64,000 nucleotides of DNA from assembly GCA_965112735.1 (NCBI GenBank), contig OZ218951.1, forward strand, positions 3,658,001 through 3,722,000, given 5' to 3'. Below are positions 12,018-22,980 of the stretch, one piece after another (the stretch's first letter is position 1; every line of letters begins with the position of its first letter). This stretch comes from Phaeosaccion multiseriatum. Lineage: Eukaryota > Ochrophyta, other classes. The notes under the pieces are model-generated. The model searched no databases, had not been told where the DNA came from, and saw only the letters and a list, made by a program, of their open reading frames with translations. Position numbers and translations under genes: made by a program.

Positions 12018-15000
12018 TTACTCCACCGGCATTGCCGCCCGGTACTTGTAATCGATGGTGGTGGCGCAGGCGGCCTTACTATCAACATAGTCCACGAGGG
12101 GGAGGAGGACTTCCAACAAACACCGAGACCATCGACTCTTGTCCGACCCAATGTCCACCACCACTGCCCCGAGCTCCTCGTCCCACTCCAGCCTCGCCAA
12201 AAGCTTGAAGTCCAGCGCGCCATCTAGCAAGGGAAACCACCGGTCCCCTGTGACATCTTTTCCGTCCAGACGCACAGCATGACCCCCCTTCCTGCCCGGT
12301 TTTTGCGGTATGAGCGAGATGCGCTCGATTCCCAATCGCCTCCCCGCCGTGACCAGCGCACGATGGGCGAATATCGCCGTGACACTCTCTGGTCGGGGTC
12401 CAAAGGCCTCCTCCCACTCCTCTGAAATCTCAATGAGCTCCTTGTACGTCTCCGCAACCCGCAGCCTCCCGAGCTCCAGCGTCTTTTGGGTCTCCGACAT
12501 GTAGTCGTCTGGGACGGAACCCTTGTCCAGACCGCCGTCGCCAAGGTCAATGTCACACTTGAAAACAGACACCACATCCGCACCCTTGGCATCCGCAATG
12601 GCCTTCTCCAGCATGTTCATATAGAGCTCGTATCCAATGGAGCCCACGTCACCGCTTTGGTCCGTCCCAAACATATTCCCAGCACCCCGAATCTCCAAGT
12701 CTCTGTTCGCAATCTCAAAGCCACAGCCCAGGTGGCTCAGCTCCCGCAATGCATTCAGCCGCCGCTTGGCATCGTTACTGAGCTTTGCATCTTTGGGGTA
12801 CAGGAGGTAGGCGAAGGCTGGGACATTGCTGCGCCCGACTCTGCCCCTCATTTGGTACAGCTGACTGAGACCGAACATGAATGAGTCCTGGATGATGATG
12901 CTGTTGACATTGGGCATGTCGATTCCATTCTCGATGATACTCGTCGCCATGAGCACATTGCCCTTGCCCAAGGTAAAGGACACGATTCTCTCTTCCAGGT
13001 CCTTTACTTGCGAATGGCCCACAACAACCTGCGGCAGGGAGTGGGGTGCGTGGTGGAGCTTAGCTTAGGTTTGTTGCTGTTGGTTGTTGTTGTTGTGGTT
13101 GTTATAGAGGAGAAGAGTACCACCACACCAGTACAAACGTGCACAACAAACCTGTGCTTCAGGGACGAGACGCCGCACCCTCTGTTCCGTTTTCTCCAAG
13201 TCCGCAATGCGAGGCACCACATAGAAAACCTTTACAACAACAGTTGGGGGGTCGAGTAGGAAGGGTTTACGTGCGCTTAGTCGGTGGAACAACATGTACT
13301 CACCGCAACGCCGCAGCACGGCCTTGTCTTACCTGTCCGCCTCTCCGCAGCTCCCTCTGGATGGCTCTCTGTATAATGTCATCTTCGCTCTTCATGACGT
13401 ACGTGGTCACGTTTTGGCGCCCCTCCGGTGGGGTGGCGATGGTGCTGAGGTCTCTTATCCCAGACAAACTCAATTGGAGGGTCCGGGGAATGGGTGTAGC
13501 CGTCAGAGTCAACACATCCACACCCGTGGTGATGACCTGTGCTCACATTGGCGTGGGTGGTGTGCGTCTCGTTAGCGCCTTTGCTGTGGCTGTGTATCTT
13601 GAGGAGACACGCGCCGCTCACTCACCTTGAGACGCTCTTTTTGATTGACACCAAACTTTTGCTCCTCGTCGATAACCAGCAGACCCAGGTTCCCAAACTC
13701 GACCTGCAGTGACGCCAGCAGCCAGAGACAACGATTAGTGTACAGCTCTCAAAGTCGGAGGGGGATGGACTGCATTGCTACTTCTTGCCTTTCGACCCAA
13801 CAGAGTGTGTGTGCCAACAGTCACGTCCACTGTGCCGTTGACCATGCCCTCTTTGGTCGACCTGCTCTCCATACTATTCGTGGCGCGCAACAGCTGAACG
13901 TTGACTTCTGGGGGCATCCTGCTTGGTTCAATGAGGGAGCAAGCGTGAGCAGGGAAACAACAAACTCTGCAACAATACTCCACCTGGTGACGTACCGCCG
14001 TTTCAAGGTCCGCGTGTGCTGCGCTGCAAGAATTGTTGTTGGTGCCAAAAAGGCAACTTGCCTGCCCGCCAACACCGCCCGGTAGACTGCCCGAAGAGCC
14101 ACCTGGGGAGGGAGGGAGTCGTTGTGTAGGTCAGCAGTGCAATCTCCATGGACGGAAGAACGGGGGCAAGACAACAATACCTCTGTTTTCCCGAAGCCCA
14201 CGTCTCCACATAGCAGACGGTCCATGGGCTGCTTCCTCCACACCATGTCTTGCTCAATCTCTGCGCCGCACTTCATCTACATACACAGTGTTTGCCACCC
14301 AGCGCGGAGAGACGAGACGATTATTGCAAGGCCTTTAAAGTGCAGGCGGCAGAAAGCTTTGACATTTCCACTCTACCTGATCAGCCGTCAAGTTGTACGG
14401 AAAGGCGTTCCCGAAAGCCTCCATTTCCTCTCCATCCTCTGGGCAGGGAGTCCTATTCTTTTGGGCCCTCTTTGCGTGCACTTCCAACACGTTGAGGGCC
14501 TGCGCCTCGACCCTCCTGTACACTCTCCTCTTCTTTTCTATCCACGTGCGCTGCTGCGCCACGCTGCTCAGCTTCACTCCTTTGAAGTCGCTACTCCGGT
14601 GCCTCGTCAAAACCCGCCTACTGTCTATCGGAAGCGTAATCTTGCCGTCCTTAAACTCCAGCAGAATCTGGAGCGGCAAAACACACACGTGGACACACAC
14701 ACACAGAAGGTCAGTCCAATCGCCGCATCATTATGGCACGCACGCAACGCGCACAAACCTACCATGTTCTCGCCGTTCTCCTCGAAGGACTCCAAAAATT
14801 TACAAAAGCCAAAGTCCTCGTGTACGCAAAAGTCTCCCTCGTATACAACGCGCTCCTTCCCGATCGGTCCGATACTAACAGCTGTACTCTGGACCTCCTG
14901 AGCTTGCCGATCCTGCTCCTCCTCCATCTCCACCTTTGCCAACACCTCACCCCCCAGCTTCTCCCCCCCCCCTCCCCCTCCCCCTCCCCCTCCCCCTCCC

Positions 15001-15295
15001 CCTCCTGCTTCTCCTTCATGTCTACAATCGAAACCGGGAGAGTGGTGCTCTGCAGTCTGCTGAACGAATACTTGCTCCGCTCGGCCTGCTCTGCCTGACG
15101 ACCGGGCCCGCGCCGGTGCCTCAGACTTCTGATGCCTGACTCGTGCCGCAGACTCCTCATCCCTCCCCCAGCAGGGTTCAAGAAGGCCTCCGCCTTCTCC
15201 GGAGCAGCAGCCAACGCCACCAACGACAGAGTCGCGCACACGGGAAACCACGGCGCCCGGCATCCCACGCGGTGCTCCTGCCCGCCGCCCCTCAT
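12018..15295 (-). CDS. Plastid-targeted Mfd-like transcription-repair coupling translocase
   Basis: The multi-exon gene ends at 12018, converging on the lectin gene 27 bp away. The predicted start at 15295 gives a signal-type leader ([17 protein letters not shown], then EKAEA/FLNP), so plastid import is likely. A CarD-like RNA-polymerase-interaction region follows ([37 protein letters not shown]). The helicase core then carries Walker [11 protein letters not shown], motif [12 protein letters not shown], motif [15 protein letters not shown] and motifs V-VI ([30 protein letters not shown]). The end is a TRCF C-terminal domain. The UvrB-like N-terminal modules of bacterial Mfd are absent. The leader and the CarD part lie in different frames across a poly-G/GGGGA tract (14966-15003), so an indel or small intron must lie there. 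Confidence 0.82.
14966..15003 (-). repeat. G/GGGGA homopolymer tract at a frame switch
   Basis: On the plus strand this is nine Cs followed by CTCCCC repeats. It lies inside the N-terminal coding part of the Mfd-like gene, exactly where the frame must change by one base to connect the leader with the CarD-like domain. Confidence 0.85.
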
Positions 15296-15609
15296 CAGCA
15301 GCTCTTTATGGTGGAAGGCCGCTGGGCGAAGTTTAAGGTCGATGGGCACCCCCTCGGGGAAAAATGCCTTGACGAGAATCCAACAGGCATACAACGACAA
15401 AGGAAAACAAAAGAAAGAGGTGAGTAACTGCACGGGCCACGAGAAGGCTCGGCGGAGGGGGTTGTGCGGGAGGCGGTGGGATGGCTGCGGGGGAAAGGCG
15501 AGTAGGGCGTGCGCTTCGGGCGCACATGCTCCTACAACAAGGAAGTTTTCCTGCTTACGATTGTGCCTCATCTCTCTGCCTTTCTCCTCCTCTCGACAGA
15601 TTGTTCACC

Positions 15610-16305
15610 ATGTACGGCATCACAAAGGTAGTTTTGGCTTTGGCCATGATTCTGGGTATGGCTTCGGCCTTTGTGCAGCCCTCTGCAATTGCTTGCCGGC
15701 CGGTTTCCCACGCTCGCCCCAGCCGGAGCGCCATGTCCATGTCCACGTACTGGGAGGGAAAGAGCCCTCCTTCGTCCGTGCTGGGGCCCGTCCTGGAGAA
15801 GATGCCAAGCGCTCTGCTGGGTATGGCCAGGTACGAGGAGAGTGGGTTTTTCGGACAGGAAATTCGCAGGGTTAATGTGGCTAACCAACCTGCTCTTTTT
15901 GTGCGTCCATGCTACTCGCTCAGTCTGGCCGCCTTGGGAGTCGGCACTTACAGTGTGCACGAGAGCAACATCTTCCACAATCTGTCAGCCGACTCGGTCA
16001 ACCCCCAATATGTGATTGGGTCTCTGCTCACGCCCATCTCTTGGGGCCTGCACGTCGGTGAGTGCCTTTCTTCGGTCTCACACACACCCGTCCTTGCATC
16101 CATCACCTGTGGTCTCAATGTATCACTCACTGCCTTCATGCATCACTCGTGGCCTTTATCAATGACTCACGCCCCATCCCTTTCCCCAATGAAAGAAAGA
16201 ACCACACGGCGACTAACATTTCATTCCCTTTTTGTGCTTCCTTTCTCTTGCGCGTTGCCTTTTTCCCGCACAGCGAGCTGGATCCAAAAGCAGAACTCGA
16301 AGTAA
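15610..16305 (+). CDS. Unknown plastid-targeted small membrane protein
   Basis: Exons 15610-16057 and 16274-16305 encode about 160 residues. The leader MYGITKVVLALAMILGMAS/AFVQPS is a textbook bipartite plastid presequence with an AFVQP cleavage site. The mature part has one or two hydrophobic segments (CYSLSLAALGVGTYSVHES, YVIGSLLTPISWGLHVASWI) and a short charged end, IQKQNSK. I do not recognise the family. Size and topology would suit a thylakoid or envelope protein, for example a small photosystem-associated subunit, but that is only a suggestion. It is divergent from the Mfd-like gene, with 314 bp between starts. Confidence 0.75.
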   Translation: MYGITKVVLALAMILGMASAFVQPSAIACRPVSHARPSRSAMSMSTYWEGKSPPSSVLGPVLEKMPSALLGMARYEESGFFGQEIRRVNVANQPALFVRPCYSLSLAALGVGTYSVHESNIFHNLSADSVNPQYVIGSLLTPISWGLHVGECLSSVSHTPVLASITCGLNVSLTAFMHHSWPLSMTHAPSLSPMKERTTRRLTFHSLFVLPFSCALPFSRTASWIQKQNSK

Positions 16306-16685
16306 AGAATTACTAGTGTAAGGGAGGGGAAAGGAGTTAATAGAGAGCAGGGAGGGCAGAGGAGGACATGATAATACTGCGTCAGGTAGTCTCGCTCCGT
16401 GCATAGACCGAGGAGAGGGCGGGCCAAGGTGCGCTGCGCAAGGGTGCCACGGGTTTGGAAACGGAGAAGGGCTTTTCTGTCCACACGGGGGCTACTTTTC
16501 CTGTTCTGGAAAGCAGCCACAGACATGGATGGAGACAGCAGCGCCGGGAGGGAATATTACGAGAAGGGAAGTCATATTAGGCGAGGGGAAGAAGATAAAG
16601 AACTGTGGGGAAGAAGGACTCGGCCGCCGCGAGTTGTCCCCATTTTAATTTGATTTTTTATGTACACATTGCAATTGGAACAAAA
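16306..16685. other. Convergent 3' spacer
   Basis: This 380-bp stretch holds the 3' flanks of the plastid protein gene and the OSCP1 gene. No gene or notable repeat was seen. Confidence 0.6.
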
Positions 16686-18530
16686 TCACTTGGCTGAGTC
16701 CATCAAGGACAGGAGGTCGTCTCCGTCGTCGTCTGTACCCTCGGCCTTGTGCCCTGACGGGCCGTCCTTGGCGGATCTCCCTCGGTCATCCGCCAGGTCG
16801 AGGTCGTCGATCATTTTCGCAGCGTTGGTGTGCGAGGTGGACAGGTCGATGGTAATGGTCGGCACGCAATCGCCCTCATCCTGCCGGAGTGTGTGCAATC
16901 ATTAGTCTTTGCGCTCAAAGGAGGGGCGTTGTCAAGAGAAATACACCGTACCTTGCCCTCCGCCACTTCCGAGTCGTCCTCGGGGAAGAGAGACAGCTTG
17001 AAGGGTTTATAGTCTGGCTCGTTGTCGGCCTGCTGAACACGCAAGGTTTGAGGTTTTGATGAGGAATCTAGTCGAATGAGGACGCCAGAATTTGGCTACT
17101 TGTATGACATGCTTACCTCCTTGGTCGAGGTTCCCATTAGAGTGGCCAAGAGGGAGAGCTCATCCGCCGCAGATCGCTTCGAGTCCGGCCTCGATGAGCC
17201 CCGCTTCGGTTCTGCTACCACCTGCCGCTTCTCCGCCGGCGTTCCCCGTCCTATTAGTGCGGAGGCGGCCAAAAGCTTGGCGGCACGCTCGGTATTCTCC
17301 GTGTGCACCCCGCTGGCCCCGTCCTTGACAGCCGCGGCGTCCTGAGGACGGAGACCAGGATGTAAATGCGAAAGAAGAGGAGGCTAAGATGTGCGGTTCT
17401 TTCAATGGTCAAGAGATATTGCACCTACATCGACGTAGAGGTTGGTACCCAAAGGGCATGTGGGGTCCATGTAGCTCGCATAGGCTGGCTTTAGGGTCTC
17501 CACGTTGGCCATGGACACGCTGGAGCTGCTGACGAGGCGGCCCTCCTCAAAGAAGCCCACTTGACCAGGCACCTCCGAGCCCACGGGCACGTGGCCCTCC
17601 ACTTTAAGAACAATACTCCCGTCAACGCGCTGCACTGCATTCTGAAGAAAGATGGACACTTTTATCCGCCGCCCTTGGAAAAACTGGAGGTTGTTTCAGG
17701 AAAGGGCCTTCAGGAAAGGGGGGGGGGCTGAGATGTCCAGATGACGAGAGTTCTCAAGTAGAGAGCAATCAGTGGTCCCCAACTCACCTCCAAGAGCTTG
17801 CTGCGAAGTTGCATCCAGCCCCAGGTGTCCATGCGGCAGTACGTATCCAGAGACAGTTGAATGACATTGTCCAAGAGCTCCAAAATTCTTGGGTTGTCGG
17901 CCATCTGGGAGAGGGAGCGATGGTCGGCACCGCTTACCTAAGCATACGCGGACAAACAAATCTGACCTCCACCCTCCTTCGCACCTTTCGGACAAGCTCC
18001 AGATGATTCAAGGTGACTTGCATCAGCATCTGCGGCTGAGAACACCTCAACACCTGTGCAAGCGAGAAGAGGGGTAAGATGGCAGTCGCTAGGGATCCAG
18101 CAGCCGGATGTGCACACAAGACCTGATACTTGAAGCCCATTGCCATTAGGTCGTAGAGCTTGCCCATGCTGCTCTCATTCAGCCGCATGATGCTACTGTG
18201 AGCTAGCTTACTGAAGATGGCCCGCGTGTCCTCATTGCTGTACATTGCCTGCGGCTTCAGCACCTCCGTCACAAACTGTGTAGTTGCGTCACGAGAGGTG
18301 GGACATGATTAGTCACAGAATCGTCCCTGTCAATAGATGCTGACGGAGCACTGCAGCATGGAGTGGAAAGATACACTTGCCTTGTCTCCAAACATGGCTT
18401 GCATCACGTCCTCCAGGACTTTTGTGCTCTTCCCCCTCTCAATATTCTGGTCCCTCAATCGCTGCTGTAGAATAAAGAGCATCTCCGACCCCATGTTGAT
18501 TATCAGCATGGGCATACATATTAGAGACAT
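16686..18530 (-). CDS. OSCP1 homologue (organic solute carrier partner 1 / NOR1)
   Basis: At least six exons assemble into a full-length OSCP1-family protein. The N-terminus MSLICMPMLIINMGSEM, then LFILQQRLRDQNI, matches the family opening. KPQAMYSNEDTRAIFSKLAH, SSIMRLNESSMGKLYDLMA and FKYQV are the conserved middle. VSIFLQNAVQRVDGSIVL, GTEVPG-like GSEVPGQVGFF and DPTCPLGTNLYVDV follow. The C-terminus ends GDDLLSLMDSAK, close to the animal end (DDLLAMMDEL). The molecular function is not settled; the family is linked to transport regulation and to cilia and flagella. The first ATG of the opening motif is used as the start. Confidence 0.85.
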
Positions 18531-18889
18531 GTTGGGATTTGCGTGGGAGAGAGGAGAGAAAAGACGATGGACGGTTGAAGAATGGCCGTCGGATAATTCA
18601 TGACTTATACAGTACGTTTCAGAATGAGGGTCAGCTCATTGGTTGGGCCGAGAATTTCGCCCCCCCACAGCAGAGAGCGCAAATAAGCATCGAACTTGGG
18701 AAGGTCAAGCAAGCAAAACCACTACCAGCATCACATCCTACTCTGTTGCCAGTTGTGCTTGGCCGGTAGTGTAGGAGGAGAAGGGGGTTTCAGCAGAGCA
18801 AATTTCCACCGAGCGACGACGCGAGCATACGCAGAGGACAACGTTAGACAGTATCGGACGCCACCCTCCAACGAAGTAGACGAGGCAAA

Positions 18890-19378
18890 ATGGAGGAGCA
18901 CGAGCAGCAGCAGCAGGTTTTCGAGGTACCACGGACGCCACAGAAGCCGACTGCTTTTTTTGGAGAGCAAGAGGAGGGGGGTTCGTGTCACACAGCGGCA
19001 GAATCATCATCATCATCAATAGCAGCAGCAGAATCAGCAGCAGGAACAGAAGCAGCAGCAGCAGAAGCAACAGTAGAAGCAGCCCCAGAAGCATGGGCTC
19101 ACGGGCCCAGAGCCTCTCATGATGGCAACTCTGCATGTACTTGGGGAGGTCTCCAAGAGCTCGGCAAGGGGCTGGCACTGGAGCTGGCGTCCCACCCAAC
19201 TACCTGGCTCGCACTGTCCGTCTTCTACGCCTTCGATTTGATCAGAGCGGTTCTCCTCGTCTTTCAATTGGCGCTGTTTTGTGCCATTGGCTTTGAAATT
19301 GTGCGGCAGCTCTTCCGAGAGGTCAAGTGTTGGAGGGCGGGGACATGGGCAGCCGAGCCAGAGTTATCCCATAGTTGA
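18890..19378 (+). CDS. Orphan single-exon protein with C-terminal membrane hairpin
   Basis: An uninterrupted 162-codon ORF starts at the ATG at 18890. The first 90 residues are low-complexity (Gln, then Ser, Ala and Glu runs). The C-terminal half is hydrophobic (WLALSVFYAFDLIRAVLLVF, QLALFCAIGFEIVRQLF), suggesting one long or two short membrane helices followed by a basic tail. I do not recognise the family. It faces OSCP1 head-to-head (359 bp) and converges on the Q-rich gene. Confidence 0.5.
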   Translation: MEEHEQQQQVFEVPRTPQKPTAFFGEQEEGGSCHTAAESSSSSIAAAESAAGTEAAAAEATVEAAPEAWAHGPRASHDGNSACTWGGLQELGKGLALELASHPTTWLALSVFYAFDLIRAVLLVFQLALFCAIGFEIVRQLFREVKCWRAGTWAAEPELSHS

Positions 19379-19507
19379 GGAGTCATTTTAGCGATGGAGA
19401 GCCTACTTTCGATCTCGTCCTTTGGAAGGACAAGACACGGGACAAGTCTCCGCTCGCTCTCTCTTTAGTTAGATACAGATAGATCATTCGATTCTCATCC
19501 ATTCAAT

Positions 19508-21724
19508 TCAATATATTGGTTTGCCTACCAAAAGCACCCGCCTCTTGTCGTCGGTCAGCTCATCAGTACGAGCGCGAGTCGTAGGATCCCCTGTGGGAGG
19601 AGGGGGAGGATGCAGCGTAAGAAAAGAGGGTGAAGACTTCATCCATCACGCTGAGGGCCAAAGAGTCGATGCGTGCTCCTTCCCGCGCACACGTACCCGT
19701 GGTCAGATCTGCCCCTGTTCGGTGCTCCTCCCTGGGCTGCGTTGAACCTTCCTCTGAGGCGACGCTTCTCACGAATGGCCTTGGCAATGTTGTTCCCGAG
19801 AGTCTCCAGCGGCCGCTTCTCGTGGTGCGCGAATTTGGCCACGACGGATGGGCTGTGCGGTGATGTGACGTGAGTGGGAGATGCAGCAGGCGTTTAGCAT
19901 GCTACCGGTGTCTAGCAAGTCATCCCCCCCCCCCTCACAACAAATACACGTACCCATAGTCGTTCTGCTCTTCCATGGTGAAATGCCACAGATATCCATA
20001 GTCTTTGTAAACCTTTCGCTTTATCTGATTTTTGAGGGCGAGCAGGAGGAAAAAGAAAAGACCGGGAAACAAAAGATGAAACTCTTGTCCTTGCGTGACT
20101 GAAAAGATGATTTTGGGCCTTCTACTTGACGCGCTTACGTACCGGGGTGAGGGTTTGATTGTACTTGACGTCTATGGTCTTCTTGATCATAGAGCCCTGG
20201 ACAGACACGATTCGTCCCACAGAGAGAGCTTCAGGAGCAGGAAGAGAACGGCGGTACGGCACACCACGACTCAAAGACAAACCTTGGGGTTGAAAGTGAA
20301 GTCTTCTCTGCTGCGGTACAGGAGCAGCAAGTCGGGCAGCTCGAACACAAAGTACGTGGGCTTCCACTTCTTTGTGAGGAGCGTGCGGCTCGATATCCTC
20401 GCCAAGCACTCTCCGTCCGGCTTGTCTCCAGCGTTTCTGCTTCCTCCGACGCCGCCACCCGATCGTGCCCCATAACGGGTTACTGCCTGGCTGGAGCCCG
20501 ATCTCCCTGAAGATTGTTGGTTTTTCAAGTAGGAATGGGCTTTGTCAGTTTGTGTGTGGAATGGGACCACGGGAGCACTTGTCCCGACGCACCATTTCGA
20601 GCCTCTTCCTCGTTCTGCAGCCGCTCCGCCAGCGCGTGGTCAGACTCAATCTGCTTGTGCCGTGCCTCCGGTTTGGCCCCATCTTTGCCACCGTCATCCT
20701 CCTGCTCAGCAAGTTTCAAGGGGCGCAACAAAGTCGAGTCCAAGTAAGAAGCGCGTGCCTCATGCCAAACGGTCACCCAAACTCACTTCGTCGTCACTGT
20801 CTTCGTCACTTGCGCCATTGTCGCTCCAGTTGTCTTCCGCCTCCGCAGCTTTCGTCTTTCCGTCCGACTTGCCCCAGATATCAGCATCAGTAAGGTCTCC
20901 CCATCCATCTGGTGCTGCGACTGCTGGTGCCGCACCCCCTGCTGCACTAGTCTGGTCTTCAAAAGGGTTCCAGCCAGCCCCTCCTCCCTGCGCATGAGCG
21001 GCCACGTTGGTGTTGAAAGGATCCCAGTTCTTGCCCCCCTGTTGCTGCGCCGCCGCAGCGGTAGCAGCACCTGGCGCGGCACTGGTTTGGAAAGGATTCG
21101 CGGCTGGAGTTGGGGCGAAACTTGTGGGTGCCGGGGGCTGAGGAGCTGTCATGAAAGGGTCTGCAGTGTGTCCCACGTTGCCTGTGCAGAGATTTCAAAG
21201 AAAAGAAGAAGTGTAGTGAGCGAGAAAACACCAGCATGGCCCGGGTAGTTTGGGGGGGACACGAGGCCCCCAAAAGTGTGTGCATCTTCAGTCTCACCAA
21301 AAGGATTGCCCATTTCCTGTGGCATCTGCTGCTGCTGCGGAGCGAGAGGTACCGACATGGAAGCCTGTTTGGAGGGGGGGGAGAGCAATTAGAAAAGACG
21401 AGAGCTAGCAAACATTCACTTCCCTTGCCGCAACTTACCTGTGCAGTAGCAAAGGGCATCTGTTGAGGCTGCTGCACCTGCTGTTGCGGCTGCTGCATCT
21501 GCCCAAAACCTCCCTGTAAATACATTGATTTGAGCAAGCTTTAGAGCCGCAGACAGACACCACATGCGGCTCAGCGGGTAAGCACACCTTACCTGAGACG
21601 TGGCGTACGGCATTTGCATTTGCTGCTGCTGCGGTTGGCCGTAGTTTCCACCCGCCATTGTGCTGAACTGGCCCGCCATACCCAAACCCATTCCACCCAT
21701 GCCCTGCTGCTGCGGCGCAGGCGG

Positions 21725-21772
<48 letters not shown>

Positions 21773-22758
21773 AAGCAATCCACCCACCGGCCCGCCGAGA
21801 GACTGCATGGCACTCATGCCCCCGATTCCCATCTGTGTGTTGTGGTTTGTTGAGTTCGGGGCAACCAACGAGAGACGATGAGACTCTATTTGAACTAACA
21901 CCAGCATCAGTTAAGACAGAAGGCGAGCAAGCCCCACAAACACTCGCCTGTGGCTGCTGGGGTTGCATGCTTCCCATTCCGACTCCTGCAGAGGTCGCGA
22001 ACTGATTAAACATCATAGGCTGCTGTGGCTGCTGCTGCTGCTGCTGCTGCGGCGGCGGCTGCAGTTGTTTTTGATGAACGGAGGTGGGAGCGATGGAGCA
22101 AGGGGTGGAAGAGAGAGGATGAGCTGCTGACACAGGCGTTCGCTCAACCACACACGCGAAGGACCGCACCTGGAGCTGCATCATCCCTGCCCCAGCAGAA
22201 GTGCCGAACGGATCTGGCTGCCTGCTCGGAATTTGATTGAGAGGTACATGGCTAAAAGCTTGTGCAGTGGATCCTGTCCCCCCCAAAGCGTCCTGCTGCT
22301 GTTGCTGCTCCGGCTTCTTCGCAATGCCCTGAGAACATCCATGAACGGGAAGAGAACATCCAATCAGCAGGCCGCGGCGCACACTCACATTCTCGACCGA
22401 CCGCCAGAGCTGTTTGGACAGGGCTGTCCTACGTCCGAGACAGACCAGAGAACAATCCATATCGGCAAGCCGCAGCGCACAAACACATTCTCGATCGACC
22501 AACCATCAGGGCTCTTTAGGCAGGGCTTTACTACGTACATGAAGGCCAAAGGCGTCGAAGGAGGCGTCGTCCAGACCACCGCTGCCGGAGGGAGCCCTGC
22601 GCACAACAAGGGGGGGGGTGGAAGCAAGGTTGACCAGCAGGAAGAAGAGGTTGTTGACCAGCACCGAAAAGAACCACAGTTCTCCCACTGTTGGTACACA
22701 AAAACACGGCCGGGCGTTTGCTTGCTTACGTTTGGAACGGCTGTTGCTGCCCCTGCAT
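19508..22758 (-). CDS. Gln-rich NPF/DPF protein with C-terminal PH domain (endocytic-adaptor-like)
   Basis: The predicted start at 22758 (MQGQQQPFQT) splices in phase to APSGSGGLDDASFDAFGLH. Six or more exons follow of Gln/Met/Ala/Pro-rich sequence. These include a 15-residue Gln run and several short peptide motifs: DPF (DPFGTS, DPFMTA, DPFNTN) and NPF (NPFGE, NPFQTS, NPFED). NPF binds EH domains and DPF binds AP2 appendages in animals and yeast. An acidic segment (DDEVSLGDR region) and a probable coiled coil (ESDHALAERLQNEEEARN) precede a PH domain (LLTKKWKPTYFVFELPDLLL ... YGYLWHFTMEEQNDYG ... LETLGNNIAKAIREKRR). No ENTH/ANTH domain is present. The stop is uncertain: one splice ends at 19508, an alternative frame stops at 19563. 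Confidence 0.65.
21730..21772 (-). repeat. (CTG/CAG)n coding microsatellite
   Basis: About fourteen CTG triplets on the plus strand encode a poly-Gln run in the Q-rich PH protein. A second, shorter run lies near 22030-22050. Confidence 0.9.
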
Positions 22759-22980
22759 ACTGAAAACCCCAGAGTACCGGAAGGCTCTTAGAGAGGGGGT
22801 CAAGAGGGGAGAGGAGGAGAAGGAGGGGGGAGAGGGAGGGAATTTAATTGACTTAATAGGAATACCTCAGAAACTGAATGTGTGCATGTGAGCGTGTGCG
22901 TGTTTATTGACATAGATTATATCACCAACTTCGACATTGCTGAGTACGCTCTCTATACATTGTAGAAAAGTAGAAAAGTC
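22759..22980. promoter_or_regulatory. Putative bidirectional promoter, Q-rich gene / TMEM185-like
   Basis: 222 bp separate the divergent predicted start codons. The segment is purine-rich near 22800-22840 and AT-rich from 22840 to 22925, with no coding sequence. Confidence 0.4.

Noticed and set aside
14625-15263. Alternative N-terminus for the Mfd-like gene starting at 15263
   Set aside because: Its upstream part shows no signal peptide, whereas the other frame has a leader with AEA/FLNP. Only the downstream part of this frame (CarD-like) looks real.
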